A stretch of DNA of 64,000 nt from Flavobacterium haoranii (GCA_003246205.1 QKBC01000025.1:186001-250000), one strand, 5' to 3'. Positions 51,780 to 59,418 are shown, counted from the first letter of the stretch. Numbers and translations are program-made. The notes: generated by a model from the sequence alone, not told the origin.

Positions 51780-54700
51780 ATGAAAATAAAGTTTTTTATA
51801 ATTATTGGTTTGATATTTAATCTGGGTTTTTCACAATTATCCACAGATAAAAATTTTGTACATGTTAAAACCTATAGAAACGCGGTAAATGAAAATACCT
51901 CTTCTTCTAATGAAGATGATTTTAATGAAGTAGTTTCCTATTTAGATGGAAGTGGAAGGCAAGATCAATCGATATTAATTAAGGCAGGAGGTCAGGGAGA
52001 AGATATTATTTTTAATAAAGAATATGATGCATTAAAGAGGGAACCCAAAATATATTTACCTTATGCAAAGGGAAATAATGATGGAACGTATGAGACCAAC
52101 TTTAGTGGATTACAATTAAGTTTCTATAATACAGCAAAATATGAATACACACTTAATCCTTACCAAGAAAAAGTGTACGATGATACTGATTTAGGTTTTG
52201 TTAATGAGGTTTCAACTCCAGGAAATGATTGGGATTTATCAGGAGGAAAAACCCAAAAACAAAAATATCAATTGTATAATTATCAGGGAATTGATGATAA
52301 TGTTTATAGATATACAGTTGATTTGTCTACTCCTGGCTTACCTATATTACTATACTCGGGAGATATTTATGCTCCTGTGACATTAATGAAATATATTGTC
52401 AAGAATGAAAACTGGGTGTCATCTGATAATAAGGATAATACAACAGAGATTTTTAAAGATCAAAAGGGTCGTGTTGTTTTAAAAAGAATGTTTGAGAATA
52501 ATGTAGCTCACGATACATATTATGTGTATGATGTTCAAGGAAATTTAACATTCATGATACCCCCTGTTGTAAATCATAATGATTTGTTTGATTCATACAA
52601 CAATCCGACTACAGATCATAATTTAATACTAGCAAAATATTGTTTTCAATATAAATATGATTTCAAAAATAGGTTGATCGAAAAAAAGATTCCTGGAAAA
52701 GGCTGGGAATATTTTGTTTACGATAAATTAAATAGAGCTGTTTTATCACAAGATGCTACTCAGAGAACAATAGGGGCAAATAATTGGAGCTTTATCGAAT
52801 ATGATATTTATGGGAGAATTGTTTATGAAGGAATTCTAACAGATTCTAATAATTATACTAGAGAACAAATTCAGGTAGTTTTGGATGGTTTAGATACTAA
52901 AGTATACTATAATGGGTTACCTCCTTTTAACTATTCTCATTATCTAGATCAATTTACATTAGATGTAAATTCAGTTAATTACTATGATAACTATCAATTT
53001 GATTTGGATGGTATTTCAATTCCAAGTTTAAACTTATACAATATAGAGGTAAGTCAATATACAGAGAGTTTATTGACGGGAACAAAAGTAAGAACACTAG
53101 GAACAAATGAATGGGAAACATCAGTCTACTTGTATGATGAAAAAGATAGGGGTATAAAAATTATCTCTAACAATCAAACTTTAGAGAGTAGTAGTAGTGT
53201 CGATTATAAGTTAAGTTTTTCAGGGAATGTTTTAGAATCAAAATCAATCCATAGTAAAACAGGTGTTGTGACAGATTTAGAAACAATAGATGAGTATTTT
53301 TATGATAGAAATGATAGACTGATTCAACATAACCAGTCAATTAATGATAAGTCTAAAGAGCTTATAGCAGCTTATAATTATGATGAACTAGGGAAACTTG
53401 TTGAAAAGAAAGTAGGTGGATCAACATATTTACAATTAACAGGTTTAACAGATAATCAAGGAGAAATTATTAAGGATAGTGGCGTAACCAGTTGGACAGA
53501 TAATTCTTTAGAATCCACAACAAGTATCATTGAAAATGGTAAATTAAGTTTTAAAGCCTCAGTTAATTTAAGTTATTTAGCATTAGGTCTTTCTTATACA
53601 CCTTCAAGTACTAATCAAAGTCAAATTCCTTATACATTCCTTTTAATGTCAAATGACCATCCATCCGGAGGAAAATGGCTATATCTATACGAAGAAGGAG
53701 TTAATAAATTAGGAACTAATTTCTTTCCGGATGATGAATTGAGTATAGAAAGAATTGATAATCAGGTTGTTTATAAGAAAAATAACGTTGTTATTTATAC
53801 ATCATCTACAATTGCGAGTAATTTACCTCTATTTGCAGACGGACATTTTCTTACAGTACAAAGTTCTGTAACCAATTTGTCAATAGAGAATTATAGTTAT
53901 GAAAATATTACAGCATTACAAACAATAGATTACAAGTACAGTATTAAAGGAGAACTAACTAAAATTAACGATGTTAATGCTTTAGGAAATGATTTGTTTG
54001 CTTTAGAAATAAGAAGAAATAACCCAACGGTAACAGGTACACCATTATACAATGGAAATGTAAGTCAAGTATTTTGGAAAACAGCTAATGATAATCAGTT
54101 GCGTTATTATGATTATTCTTATGACAAACTTCATAGAATTAAAAAAGCTCAGTTTTATAATGTAGACAATGCTCTTCAGGATAATAGTTTTAATTTAGAG
54201 ACCGTTAATTATGACAAAAACGGAAATATAACCTTTTTACATAGAGCCGGCGATAAAATGAACCAAGCCAATTTAGAGTGGATGGATTATATGACCTATG
54301 AATATGACGGTAATCAACTAACCAGAGTACTAGAACAAGGGCATAATTATCAGGGACACGCTACTCAGGTATTACAAACCGATACCACGCCGCAATACGA
54401 ATACGATGCAAATGGTAATTTAATGAAGGACCGAAATAAAGAAATAGAAAACATCACCTATAATCATCTTGATCTACCGGAAACAATTACATTTGAAGGT
54501 ACCGTTACAAAAACAATACAATACATATATGATGCTTCCGGTAAAAAGATTCAAAAAATTGTAAATAACGATGGAAATATTACGATAACAGAATATGGAA
54601 ATGGTTATATTTACAAAACGGTAAATAGTAATCCAACCACTTTAGAGTATATTCAACAAGCGGAAGGATATATAGCCCATAATAATGGAAGTTATAATTA

Positions 54701-55847
54701 CGTTTACAACCATACCGATCATTTAGGTAACATCCGTTTAACCTATACCGATTCAAACAATGACGGTGCAGTAACAACTGCTGAAATAATTGAAGAAAAC
54801 AATTATTTCCCGTTCGGAATGAAACATCAAGGGTATAATAATCTGTATAACCCTATAGGAAGTGTTAGCTATAAGTTCGGTTTTGAGGGACAAGAACATC
54901 AAGATGATTTTGGACTGAATTGGATACAGTTTAAATGGAGAAATGAAGATCCTGCTTTAGGAAGATTTTTTAGCATAGATCCCCTCGCAGAGAAATACGA
55001 TCATTTAACACCATATCAATTTTCTTCTAACCAACCTATTCACGCAATTGAAGTAGAAGGATTAGAAAGTGACGATGATTTGAATTATGATGATTATAAT
55101 TATGGTGGTGGTTATGTAGGTCCTGGCTGGGATGGTTGTATAGGCCCTGCAGATGGAACAATGCTTAATGGATATGTGGGATATGGGCAGTATGGAGGTA
55201 GTGGAATTGGAGATGAATATGGAGATGATTTAGTAGGAGACGTTGATGCAGAAGAAAATGAAAATGATGACTATACATGGGGAGATTTTAAATATGATTA
55301 TCTTAAATTTGCTAATAGAGCAGATCGTATAGCTGAAAATTTTGGAAAAGAATTTGGAAAAGCTATTGTAAGTTTCCATCCTGGAATTGGATTATGGAAT
55401 GCTTATGAAGGATTTACTAAAGGGAAAGACCTTTATGGAGAAGAGCTAGGAAAAGGAGGAGCTACTTTTGAAGCTGTCATGGCTGTAATTCCTGTAGTAA
55501 AAGGTGTGAAAATTTTAAGTCTCGGTGATGATGTTGTTAGAGCCGCTAAGGGGGGAACAAGTCTTTGGACATCAACAAGTAAATTGAGTTCTGTAAAAAA
55601 TGCTTTTGGACATTGGAAGAAACACGGAGCAGAATTTCCGGAGTTTTTAAATGCCAAACAGTATGTAGAAGGTGCTAAGAATTTTATGCACAATTCACCA
55701 GCAGGAACTTTAATGAAAGCAAGAGCCAATGGCGATATTTTAAAATATCATCCGGGAACAAATACATTTGGTGTTATGGATGCATCAGGTGTTCCAAGAA
55801 CTATGTTTAGACCTACGGACGGTATGAAATATTGGTTAGGGCAATAA
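51780..55847 (+). CDS. Rhs polymorphic toxin with DUF6443, Rhs core and BECR-like toxin tip (1355 aa)
   Basis: The start at 51780 gives a clean signal peptide (MKIKFFIIIGLIFNLGFSQ); a longer reading from 51684 overlaps the upstream gene and is not credible. A DUF6443-like segment covers about 40-110 (SYLDGSGRQDQSILIKAGGQ, 'EYDALKREPKIYLPYAKG'). YD repeats follow, then the Rhs core at about 975-1075 ('HTDHLGNIRLTYTD', 'NYFPFGMKHQGY', 'DPALGRFFSIDPLAEKY'). A pre-toxin hydrophobic segment is at about 1195-1245 (FHPGIGLWNAYEGFTKGKDL). The tip (about 1255-1355), with HWKKHGAEF, 'GDILKYHPGTNTFGVMDASG' and 'PRTMFRP', resembles BECR-fold RNase toxins. A two-CxxC immunity gene follows 12 bases later. 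Confidence 0.88.
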   Translation: MKIKFFIIIGLIFNLGFSQLSTDKNFVHVKTYRNAVNENTSSSNEDDFNEVVSYLDGSGRQDQSILIKAGGQGEDIIFNKEYDALKREPKIYLPYAKGNNDGTYETNFSGLQLSFYNTAKYEYTLNPYQEKVYDDTDLGFVNEVSTPGNDWDLSGGKTQKQKYQLYNYQGIDDNVYRYTVDLSTPGLPILLYSGDIYAPVTLMKYIVKNENWVSSDNKDNTTEIFKDQKGRVVLKRMFENNVAHDTYYVYDVQGNLTFMIPPVVNHNDLFDSYNNPTTDHNLILAKYCFQYKYDFKNRLIEKKIPGKGWEYFVYDKLNRAVLSQDATQRTIGANNWSFIEYDIYGRIVYEGILTDSNNYTREQIQVVLDGLDTKVYYNGLPPFNYSHYLDQFTLDVNSVNYYDNYQFDLDGISIPSLNLYNIEVSQYTESLLTGTKVRTLGTNEWETSVYLYDEKDRGIKIISNNQTLESSSSVDYKLSFSGNVLESKSIHSKTGVVTDLETIDEYFYDRNDRLIQHNQSINDKSKELIAAYNYDELGKLVEKKVGGSTYLQLTGLTDNQGEIIKDSGVTSWTDNSLESTTSIIENGKLSFKASVNLSYLALGLSYTPSSTNQSQIPYTFLLMSNDHPSGGKWLYLYEEGVNKLGTNFFPDDELSIERIDNQVVYKKNNVVIYTSSTIASNLPLFADGHFLTVQSSVTNLSIENYSYENITALQTIDYKYSIKGELTKINDVNALGNDLFALEIRRNNPTVTGTPLYNGNVSQVFWKTANDNQLRYYDYSYDKLHRIKKAQFYNVDNALQDNSFNLETVNYDKNGNITFLHRAGDKMNQANLEWMDYMTYEYDGNQLTRVLEQGHNYQGHATQVLQTDTTPQYEYDANGNLMKDRNKEIENITYNHLDLPETITFEGTVTKTIQYIYDASGKKIQKIVNNDGNITITEYGNGYIYKTVNSNPTTLEYIQQAEGYIAHNNGSYNYVYNHTDHLGNIRLTYTDSNNDGAVTTAEIIEENNYFPFGMKHQGYNNLYNPIGSVSYKFGFEGQEHQDDFGLNWIQFKWRNEDPALGRFFSIDPLAEKYDHLTPYQFSSNQPIHAIEVEGLESDDDLNYDDYNYGGGYVGPGWDGCIGPADGTMLNGYVGYGQYGGSGIGDEYGDDLVGDVDAEENENDDYTWGDFKYDYLKFANRADRIAENFGKEFGKAIVSFHPGIGLWNAYEGFTKGKDLYGEELGKGGATFEAVMAVIPVVKGVKILSLGDDVVRAAKGGTSLWTSTSKLSSVKNAFGHWKKHGAEFPEFLNAKQYVEGAKNFMHNSPAGTLMKARANGDILKYHPGTNTFGVMDASGVPRTMFRPTDGMKYWLGQ

Positions 55848-55859
55848 ATTAATATAGAA

Positions 55860-56117
55860 ATGAGTGATCATAATTGCAGAGTTTGCGGACTATATATTGA
55901 CGACTTACCTTGGGGTGAAGACGGTAATTGTCCTACTTATGAAATTTGCCCTTGTTGTGGTGTAGAGTTTGGCAATGAAGATTACACAATAGAATCAGCA
56001 AAACGATACAGGGAAAAATGGATAAGTGAAGGTACAAATTGGTTTGAGCCAAAGGAAAAGCCTGAAAGGTGGGATAAAGAAGAACAGTTTAAAAACATTC
56101 CACAAGAATTTGCATAA
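55860..56117 (+). CDS. Probable immunity protein with two zinc-ribbon-like Cys pairs (85 aa)
   Basis: An 85-aa cytosolic protein with CRVCG and CPCCGVEFG (paired cysteines that probably hold zinc), then 'YREKWISEGTNWFEPKEKPERWDKEEQFKNIP'. I recognise this as a recurrent small CPCC protein placed after toxin genes. It starts 12 bases after the Rhs toxin stop, the normal position of a cognate immunity gene. It has no signal peptide, which fits a toxin acting in the cytoplasm. The immunity role is inferred from position. Confidence 0.82.
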   Translation: MSDHNCRVCGLYIDDLPWGEDGNCPTYEICPCCGVEFGNEDYTIESAKRYREKWISEGTNWFEPKEKPERWDKEEQFKNIPQEFA

Positions 56118-56121
56118 AGCA

Positions 56122-56149
56122 AAAGCCCCGATTAGGTGGCTTTGTTATT
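56122..56149 (+). terminator. Possible terminator of the Rhs-immunity operon
   Basis: Short stem AAAGCC / GGCTTT with a ten-base loop and a T-rich tail, just after the immunity gene. Confidence 0.4.
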
Positions 56150-56379
56150 TATTAAAGGCTTTTTTTGTTTTATAGTTTTGTATAACGTTATCAATGAGAA
56201 AGAACAGGTGTTTTTTGGTATCCTCGTCCAGCTTCTCAATATCCTCGATACGTTTTAGCAGCTCCTTGTCCAGAGCGGCCAGCTCCCCTTCACCGATAAG
56301 GAAATCCACGCTCACGTTAAAGACCTTCGCCAGTTTTATCAATACTTCAATGGAAGGCGTATTGGTGTTCCGTTCGTAG
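56145..56379 (-). pseudogene. Truncated XRE-type transcriptional regulator (C-terminal part)
   Basis: Read on the minus strand, NYERNTNTPSIEVLIKLAKV followed by 'FNVSVDFLIGEGELAALDKEL' is the end of an XRE/Cro-type helix-turn-helix domain plus a helical tail ('LDEDTKKHLFFLIDNVIQNYKTKK'). The recognition helices that should precede NYER are missing, because the DNA switches at about 56380 to Rhs-type sequence on the other strand. The fragment is richer in G and C than its neighbours, which suggests transfer from a different source, perhaps a mobile element. It is probably non-functional. Confidence 0.75.
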
Positions 56380-56381
56380 TT

Positions 56382-56708
56382 GCCGCTAAGGGGGTAGGGA
56401 ATAATAGTAATATACTTTTAAATACCTCAAAGCAACTGCAAGCTAAATTTAAGCACGCAATCGACTTTGGTGTAGTCGGTAATTATAACAAGGCAAATGC
56501 AGCCAAATATAGTTCAGCTATTAATCAGCATATTAATTCTGTAGGTGTTCAAACCATTCAGGGAACATATAGGGGACAGTCTGTAATACACTATGTAAAT
56601 CCAAATACAGGGTTAAATATAATATCAAGCCCCACAGGGCAGTTTATGAGAGGTTGGAAGCTTAATCCAACACAGTTGCAAAATGTTCTTAAACACGGAG
56701 GATTATAG
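56382..56708 (+). pseudogene. Orphan colicin-D-like toxin tip of an Rhs protein
   Basis: An open frame of 108 residues with no start codon, entered in phase through AAKGVGNNSN, then 'LQAKFKHAIDFGVVGNYN', 'AAKYSSAINQHINS', 'IQGTYRGQSVIHYVNPNTGLN' and 'FMRGWKLNPTQLQNVLKHGGL' before the stop. This is the pattern of the colicin D catalytic domain, whose founding member cleaves the anticodon loop of tRNA-Arg. Without core, signal or start it is a displaced tip, not an expressed protein. Its first 13 bases (GCCGCTAAGGGGG) match, in the same reading frame, the main Rhs gene at 55542. The probable immunity gene follows one base after the stop. Confidence 0.8.
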
Positions 56709-56709
56709 T

Positions 56710-56955
56710 ATGAAAGCAAATAATGAAAATAATCATATAGTGATAAACCTTAGCGAAGAAGAAGCGCTTGTATTACTTGAGTGGTTACGTAACTTGAATG
56801 AGGAAGAAAATCCCGAGTTATTTCAAGACCAAGCAGAACAAAGAATTCTGTGGGATATGGAAGCTGTATTAGAAAAAGTTGTTTCAGTTACTTTTGATAG
56901 GAGTTACCAAGAAATTCTTTTTAAGGCAAGGCAGAAAATTAGAGATGAAGAATAA
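56710..56955 (+). CDS. Probable immunity protein for the orphan colicin-D-like tip (81 aa)
   Basis: A small acidic cytosolic protein: 'HIVINLSEEEALVLLEWLRNLNEEENPELFQDQAEQRILWDMEAVLEK' then 'YQEILFKARQKIRDEE'. I have the impression of a recurrent small acidic family but know no name for it. The ATG at 56710 begins one base after the stop of the colicin-D-like tip; a longer reading from 56683 would lie inside the toxin. High acidity suits blocking of a basic tRNase. It does not resemble the classical colicin D immunity protein. Its persistence as an intact frame beside a broken toxin suggests selection for protection. Confidence 0.78.
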   Translation: MKANNENNHIVINLSEEEALVLLEWLRNLNEEENPELFQDQAEQRILWDMEAVLEKVVSVTFDRSYQEILFKARQKIRDEE

Positions 56956-56997
56956 GGCAAAACTCTCAATAGTGGCCTTGGTAAAGAAGTAAACAGG

Positions 56998-57198
56998 ATG
57001 AAATTGTTTATAAAAATCTTATTGTTTGTTTTAGTCGCACTTGTTACCAATGAGGTAGAAAGTGCGACTATTTTGTTTGCCAACATTCAGGAGATAACTA
57101 CTTTGTCATTTCAAGAGAAAATATCAAAAATGATTTATAATGTCATTGAAAATGATCTGGCAAATGGAAAAAAGTTAAAAAGAAGTGACAACTTTTGA
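56998..57198 (+). CDS. Doubtful small ORF with signal-like N-terminus (66 aa)
   Basis: Starts MKLFIKILLFVLVALVTNEV, a plausible signal peptide, followed by a Lys- and Asn-rich tail. It contains a 9-bp perfect inverted repeat (57032-57040 / 57062-57070). Its 3' end runs into a remnant of Rhs pre-toxin sequence in another frame, so the stop may be accidental. It may be a fragment of a lost toxin or immunity gene. Weak evidence overall. Confidence 0.3.
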   Translation: MKLFIKILLFVLVALVTNEVESATILFANIQEITTLSFQEKISKMIYNVIENDLANGKKLKRSDNF

Positions 57199-57300
57199 GG
57201 CAGTCATGGCTATGATTGGTATCACGGAGATTGGGTAGATGATAAGCGAAGAGATACTGATGATTATGAACCACAACTATCTTATAATGTTTGGAATTAA
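57188..57300 (+). pseudogene. Rhs pre-toxin and tip remnant
   Basis: One frame (57188-57214) reads TTFEAVMAMI, matching ATFEAVMAVI of the main Rhs protein's pre-toxin segment at nucleotide level as well. The neighbouring frame (57199-57300) reads 'GYDWYHGDWVDDKRRDTDDY' to a stop, resembling the extreme C-terminus of a toxin tip. The two pieces look like a deletion-frameshift relic of a former tip, now left beside its putative ankyrin immunity gene. Confidence 0.5.
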
Positions 57301-57310
57301 AATAATATTT

Positions 57311-58129
57311 ATGAAAAAGTTAATTTTATTACTAGTATTATGCTCTTCTTTGGTACAATGTCAAGAAGATAATCCGAATCTTGAATATCGTTTTGATAAT
57401 TTTAAAGATACTCCGGTAGGTGAATTGGCTGAAGCTGTAAGGAAAAATGACACTTTCTTAATTAGAGAAATAATTGAGAATAAAAAAGTTGATGTTAATT
57501 ATAAAGAGCCTAATTATGGCTTAAGTTTATTAGTGATTTCAATAGCAAATGATAAGAGAGAGGCATTTCAAGCATTGATAAAATATGGGGCTAGTGTAAA
57601 TGATATTTGCGGTAAAAGTTTTAAAACTACACCGCTTTTAACCGCTATTCTTTTTTCAGAAAATTGCAATACTTTTTATGTAGAACATTTGCTAAAAAAT
57701 AACTGTAATGTTAACTATGTGCTTAATAATGGATTTATTTCAGAAGATAAGTATAATGAGGAGACTCCTTTGTTTGAAAGTGTTTCTAAACTTTCAGATG
57801 AGGGTTTTTTTTGCGATAAAATGTCACAAGTTTTGATTGAGAATGGGGCAAATGTAAATCAAAAAAATTATATTGATCCTTTTAAGGAAAAAAAATCAAT
57901 AATTGATATTTGCTTGATTCATAAAAATTTGTTTCTTCTTTATTACCTTTTTAAAGAGGATCTGGTTGAGGTGCCTAAAGAAATTGAACTAGAAACTATT
58001 GATGGAATTGAAAAGGTAAATTTAATAGAATATTTAAAAAGCGAGGAATTTAATTTTCCATATGCTGCTCCAGATTATAGAAAAAAAAGAAATGAACTCA
58101 TAAAGTTAATTCAAGAAAAAACTAAGTAA
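57311..58129 (+). CDS. Ankyrin-repeat lipoprotein, probable orphan immunity protein (272 aa)
   Basis: The ATG at 57311 gives a lipoprotein signal MKKLILLLVLCSSLVQCQED (lipobox LVQC); an upstream reading adds 24 unlikely residues. Three or four ankyrin-like repeats follow ('TPVGELAEAVRKNDTFLIREIIENKKVDVNYK', 'GLSLLVISIANDKREAFQALIKYGASVND', 'KMSQVLIENGANVNQKN'). Membrane-tethered ankyrin proteins are known partners or immunity factors of envelope-acting toxins and catalases. It stands directly after a decayed Rhs tip, so I infer orphan immunity against a toxin entering through the periplasm. Confidence 0.8.
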   Translation: MKKLILLLVLCSSLVQCQEDNPNLEYRFDNFKDTPVGELAEAVRKNDTFLIREIIENKKVDVNYKEPNYGLSLLVISIANDKREAFQALIKYGASVNDICGKSFKTTPLLTAILFSENCNTFYVEHLLKNNCNVNYVLNNGFISEDKYNEETPLFESVSKLSDEGFFCDKMSQVLIENGANVNQKNYIDPFKEKKSIIDICLIHKNLFLLYYLFKEDLVEVPKEIELETIDGIEKVNLIEYLKSEEFNFPYAAPDYRKKRNELIKLIQEKTK

Positions 58130-58287
58130 AAAATTGATTGTTTTTAAGAGATGTAAATACTTAATCTTTGTTGTAAGTACATAAAAAGTTTTTTATGCTT
58201 TTTAGTGGCTTTTTAATGATGTATATGATTCAGTTAAAATTAAGAATGATTTGTATAAAATGCTCAATAAAATCATAGATTTTTTGA

Positions 58288-58526
58288 GACAAATCCTCTT
58301 GTAGAAAAATATGATCTTTAACACCATATCAAATATCTTCTAATCAACCTTTCATGCAATTGAATTAGAAGAATTAGAAAGTGACGATGATTTGAACTAT
58401 GATGATTATGTAGGTTCTACAGATGGAACAATGCTCAAAGAGTATGTTGATATGGGTAAGTATGGAGGCAAAAGAATTGGAGATGATTTGGCAATAGATA
58501 TTGAAGCAGAAGAAAATGAAGATTAA
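58288..58526 (+). pseudogene. Decayed duplicate of the Rhs core edge and pre-toxin linker
   Basis: This stretch aligns clearly with 54976-55265 of the main Rhs gene, for example AACACCATATCAAATATCTTC against AACACCATATCAATTTTCTTC and then near-identical GAATTAGAAAGTGACGATGA. Frameshifts and small deletions break it, including loss of the Gly-rich 'NYGGGYVGPGW' part. It is a relic of an earlier copy of the Rhs gene end, and it shows that the locus grew by duplication followed by tip replacement. Confidence 0.75.
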
Positions 58527-58816
58527 AATTATAGAATCGGGTTTGTCATTGTTTTATGACAAAGCAAAAAAGAATTTTGAAGAGTGTATTCAGGATATGG
58601 ATAACAAGTTTTTAGAGGGTGAAGTAACTGTATCTTTAGAGGGTATTGTGATAGTTGAAAAAGAAATAAAAAACTGTATTCTCTAAAAAGGTGTCCGAAG
58701 AGTATGTAGTTGAAACATGCTTGTTGTTATTTGAGGGAACTAAAGAAATTGGAAAATATTTGTATCTTGAAAATGATAAAAAAGAAGTAATAGATGATTA
58801 TTTAGTTTTCTATTAG
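58516..58816 (+). pseudogene. Frameshifted immunity-like gene
   Basis: The ATG at 58516 opens a frame (MKIKIIESGLSLFYDKAKKN) that stops at 58686. One extra T at about 58682 (CTCTAAAAAGG) explains the stop: without it the frame continues ILKKVSEEYVVETCLLLFEG to a natural end at 58816. The restored protein has about 99 residues, is acidic and soluble, and sits after an Rhs core remnant, as an immunity gene would. I recognise no family. It could also be a sequencing slip. Confidence 0.6.
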
Positions 58817-58849
58817 AATTTTAGTTGATACGTTAAGTGCAAGTAACAA

Positions 58850-59046
58850 GATTGTATGAATCGTTAAATAAACAATTGACTTTTTGAGTAAAAAGGAATT
58901 ATAATAAAGTTAATACAGTCAAATTTAATTCTACCGTAAATAACATATTAATCTAGCTGAGGTTTACATTATTAGATCCAGTATAGGTTTGGATGTAATT
59001 GTTAATCTTTGGTGTAATCTTTAATCTTCTTAGATGGTTAAGATAG
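58850..59046 (+). pseudogene. Second, heavily decayed colicin-D-like toxin tip
   Basis: The nucleotide sequence aligns with the orphan tip at 56430-56708: ACAATTGACTTTTTGAG against GCAATCGACTTTGGTG, GGAATTATAATAAAG against GGTAATTATAACAAG, ACAGTCAAATTTAATTCT against GCAGCCAAATATAGTTCA, and later GATCCAGTATAGGTTTGGA against AATCCAAATACAGGGTTAA. Several stops and frameshifts make it non-coding. It indicates that the same toxin type was acquired or duplicated at least twice. Confidence 0.6.
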
Positions 59047-59061
59047 GATCCAGAGTCGAAT

Positions 59062-59163
59062 ATGACACTAAATGTATGGTTTGGAAAAGAAAAAGGATCT
59101 CATTTTGAATTTGATGCTTCGGAAAAGAAAGTTAGTGAAATAATTAAAAGATTTTCAAAATAA
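59062..59163 (+). CDS. Doubtful small ORF (33 aa), possible toxin-tip remnant
   Basis: Reads MTLNVWFGKEKGSHFEFDAS and ends 'KVSEIIKRFSK' three bases before the next small ORF. It could be the tail of a displaced toxin whose front is lost, or chance. No family recognised. Confidence 0.25.
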   Translation: MTLNVWFGKEKGSHFEFDASEKKVSEIIKRFSK

Positions 59164-59165
59164 GA

Positions 59166-59410
59166 ATGGAAACAGAATACGATAAAGAATTATTATTATA
59201 TATAACCAATAATAGACTTTCTGATAGTATAAAAATTAATGAGCAAGTGGATGATGTTATAGAGAAAATAGATTCTGATTTTGAGAAATATTTAGAAAAG
59301 GCTAAAATGTTTTTAGAAAAAATAGAAAAACGATTCCCATACTTATATTTGGTTTGAAGACTCCAAAATGTATTTATTTTTCTTTTGAAAATGAAGTGTA
59401 TTTTGGCTGA
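59166..59410 (+). pseudogene. Frameshifted small immunity-like gene
   Basis: An ATG opens METEYDKELLLYITNNRLSD and a charged helical protein of 63 residues that stops at 59357. Shifting one base near 59340 continues the chain as 'LIFGLKTPKCIYFSFENEVYFG' to a stop at 59410, giving about 80 residues. Acidic, soluble and directly downstream of toxin relics, it fits a former immunity gene. No family recognised. Confidence 0.45.
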
Positions 59411-59418
59411 TAACAGTT

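Noticed and set aside
58130..58287. A gene between the ankyrin lipoprotein and the Rhs relic
   Set aside because: Only AT-rich sequence with no frame of useful length; nothing recognisable.
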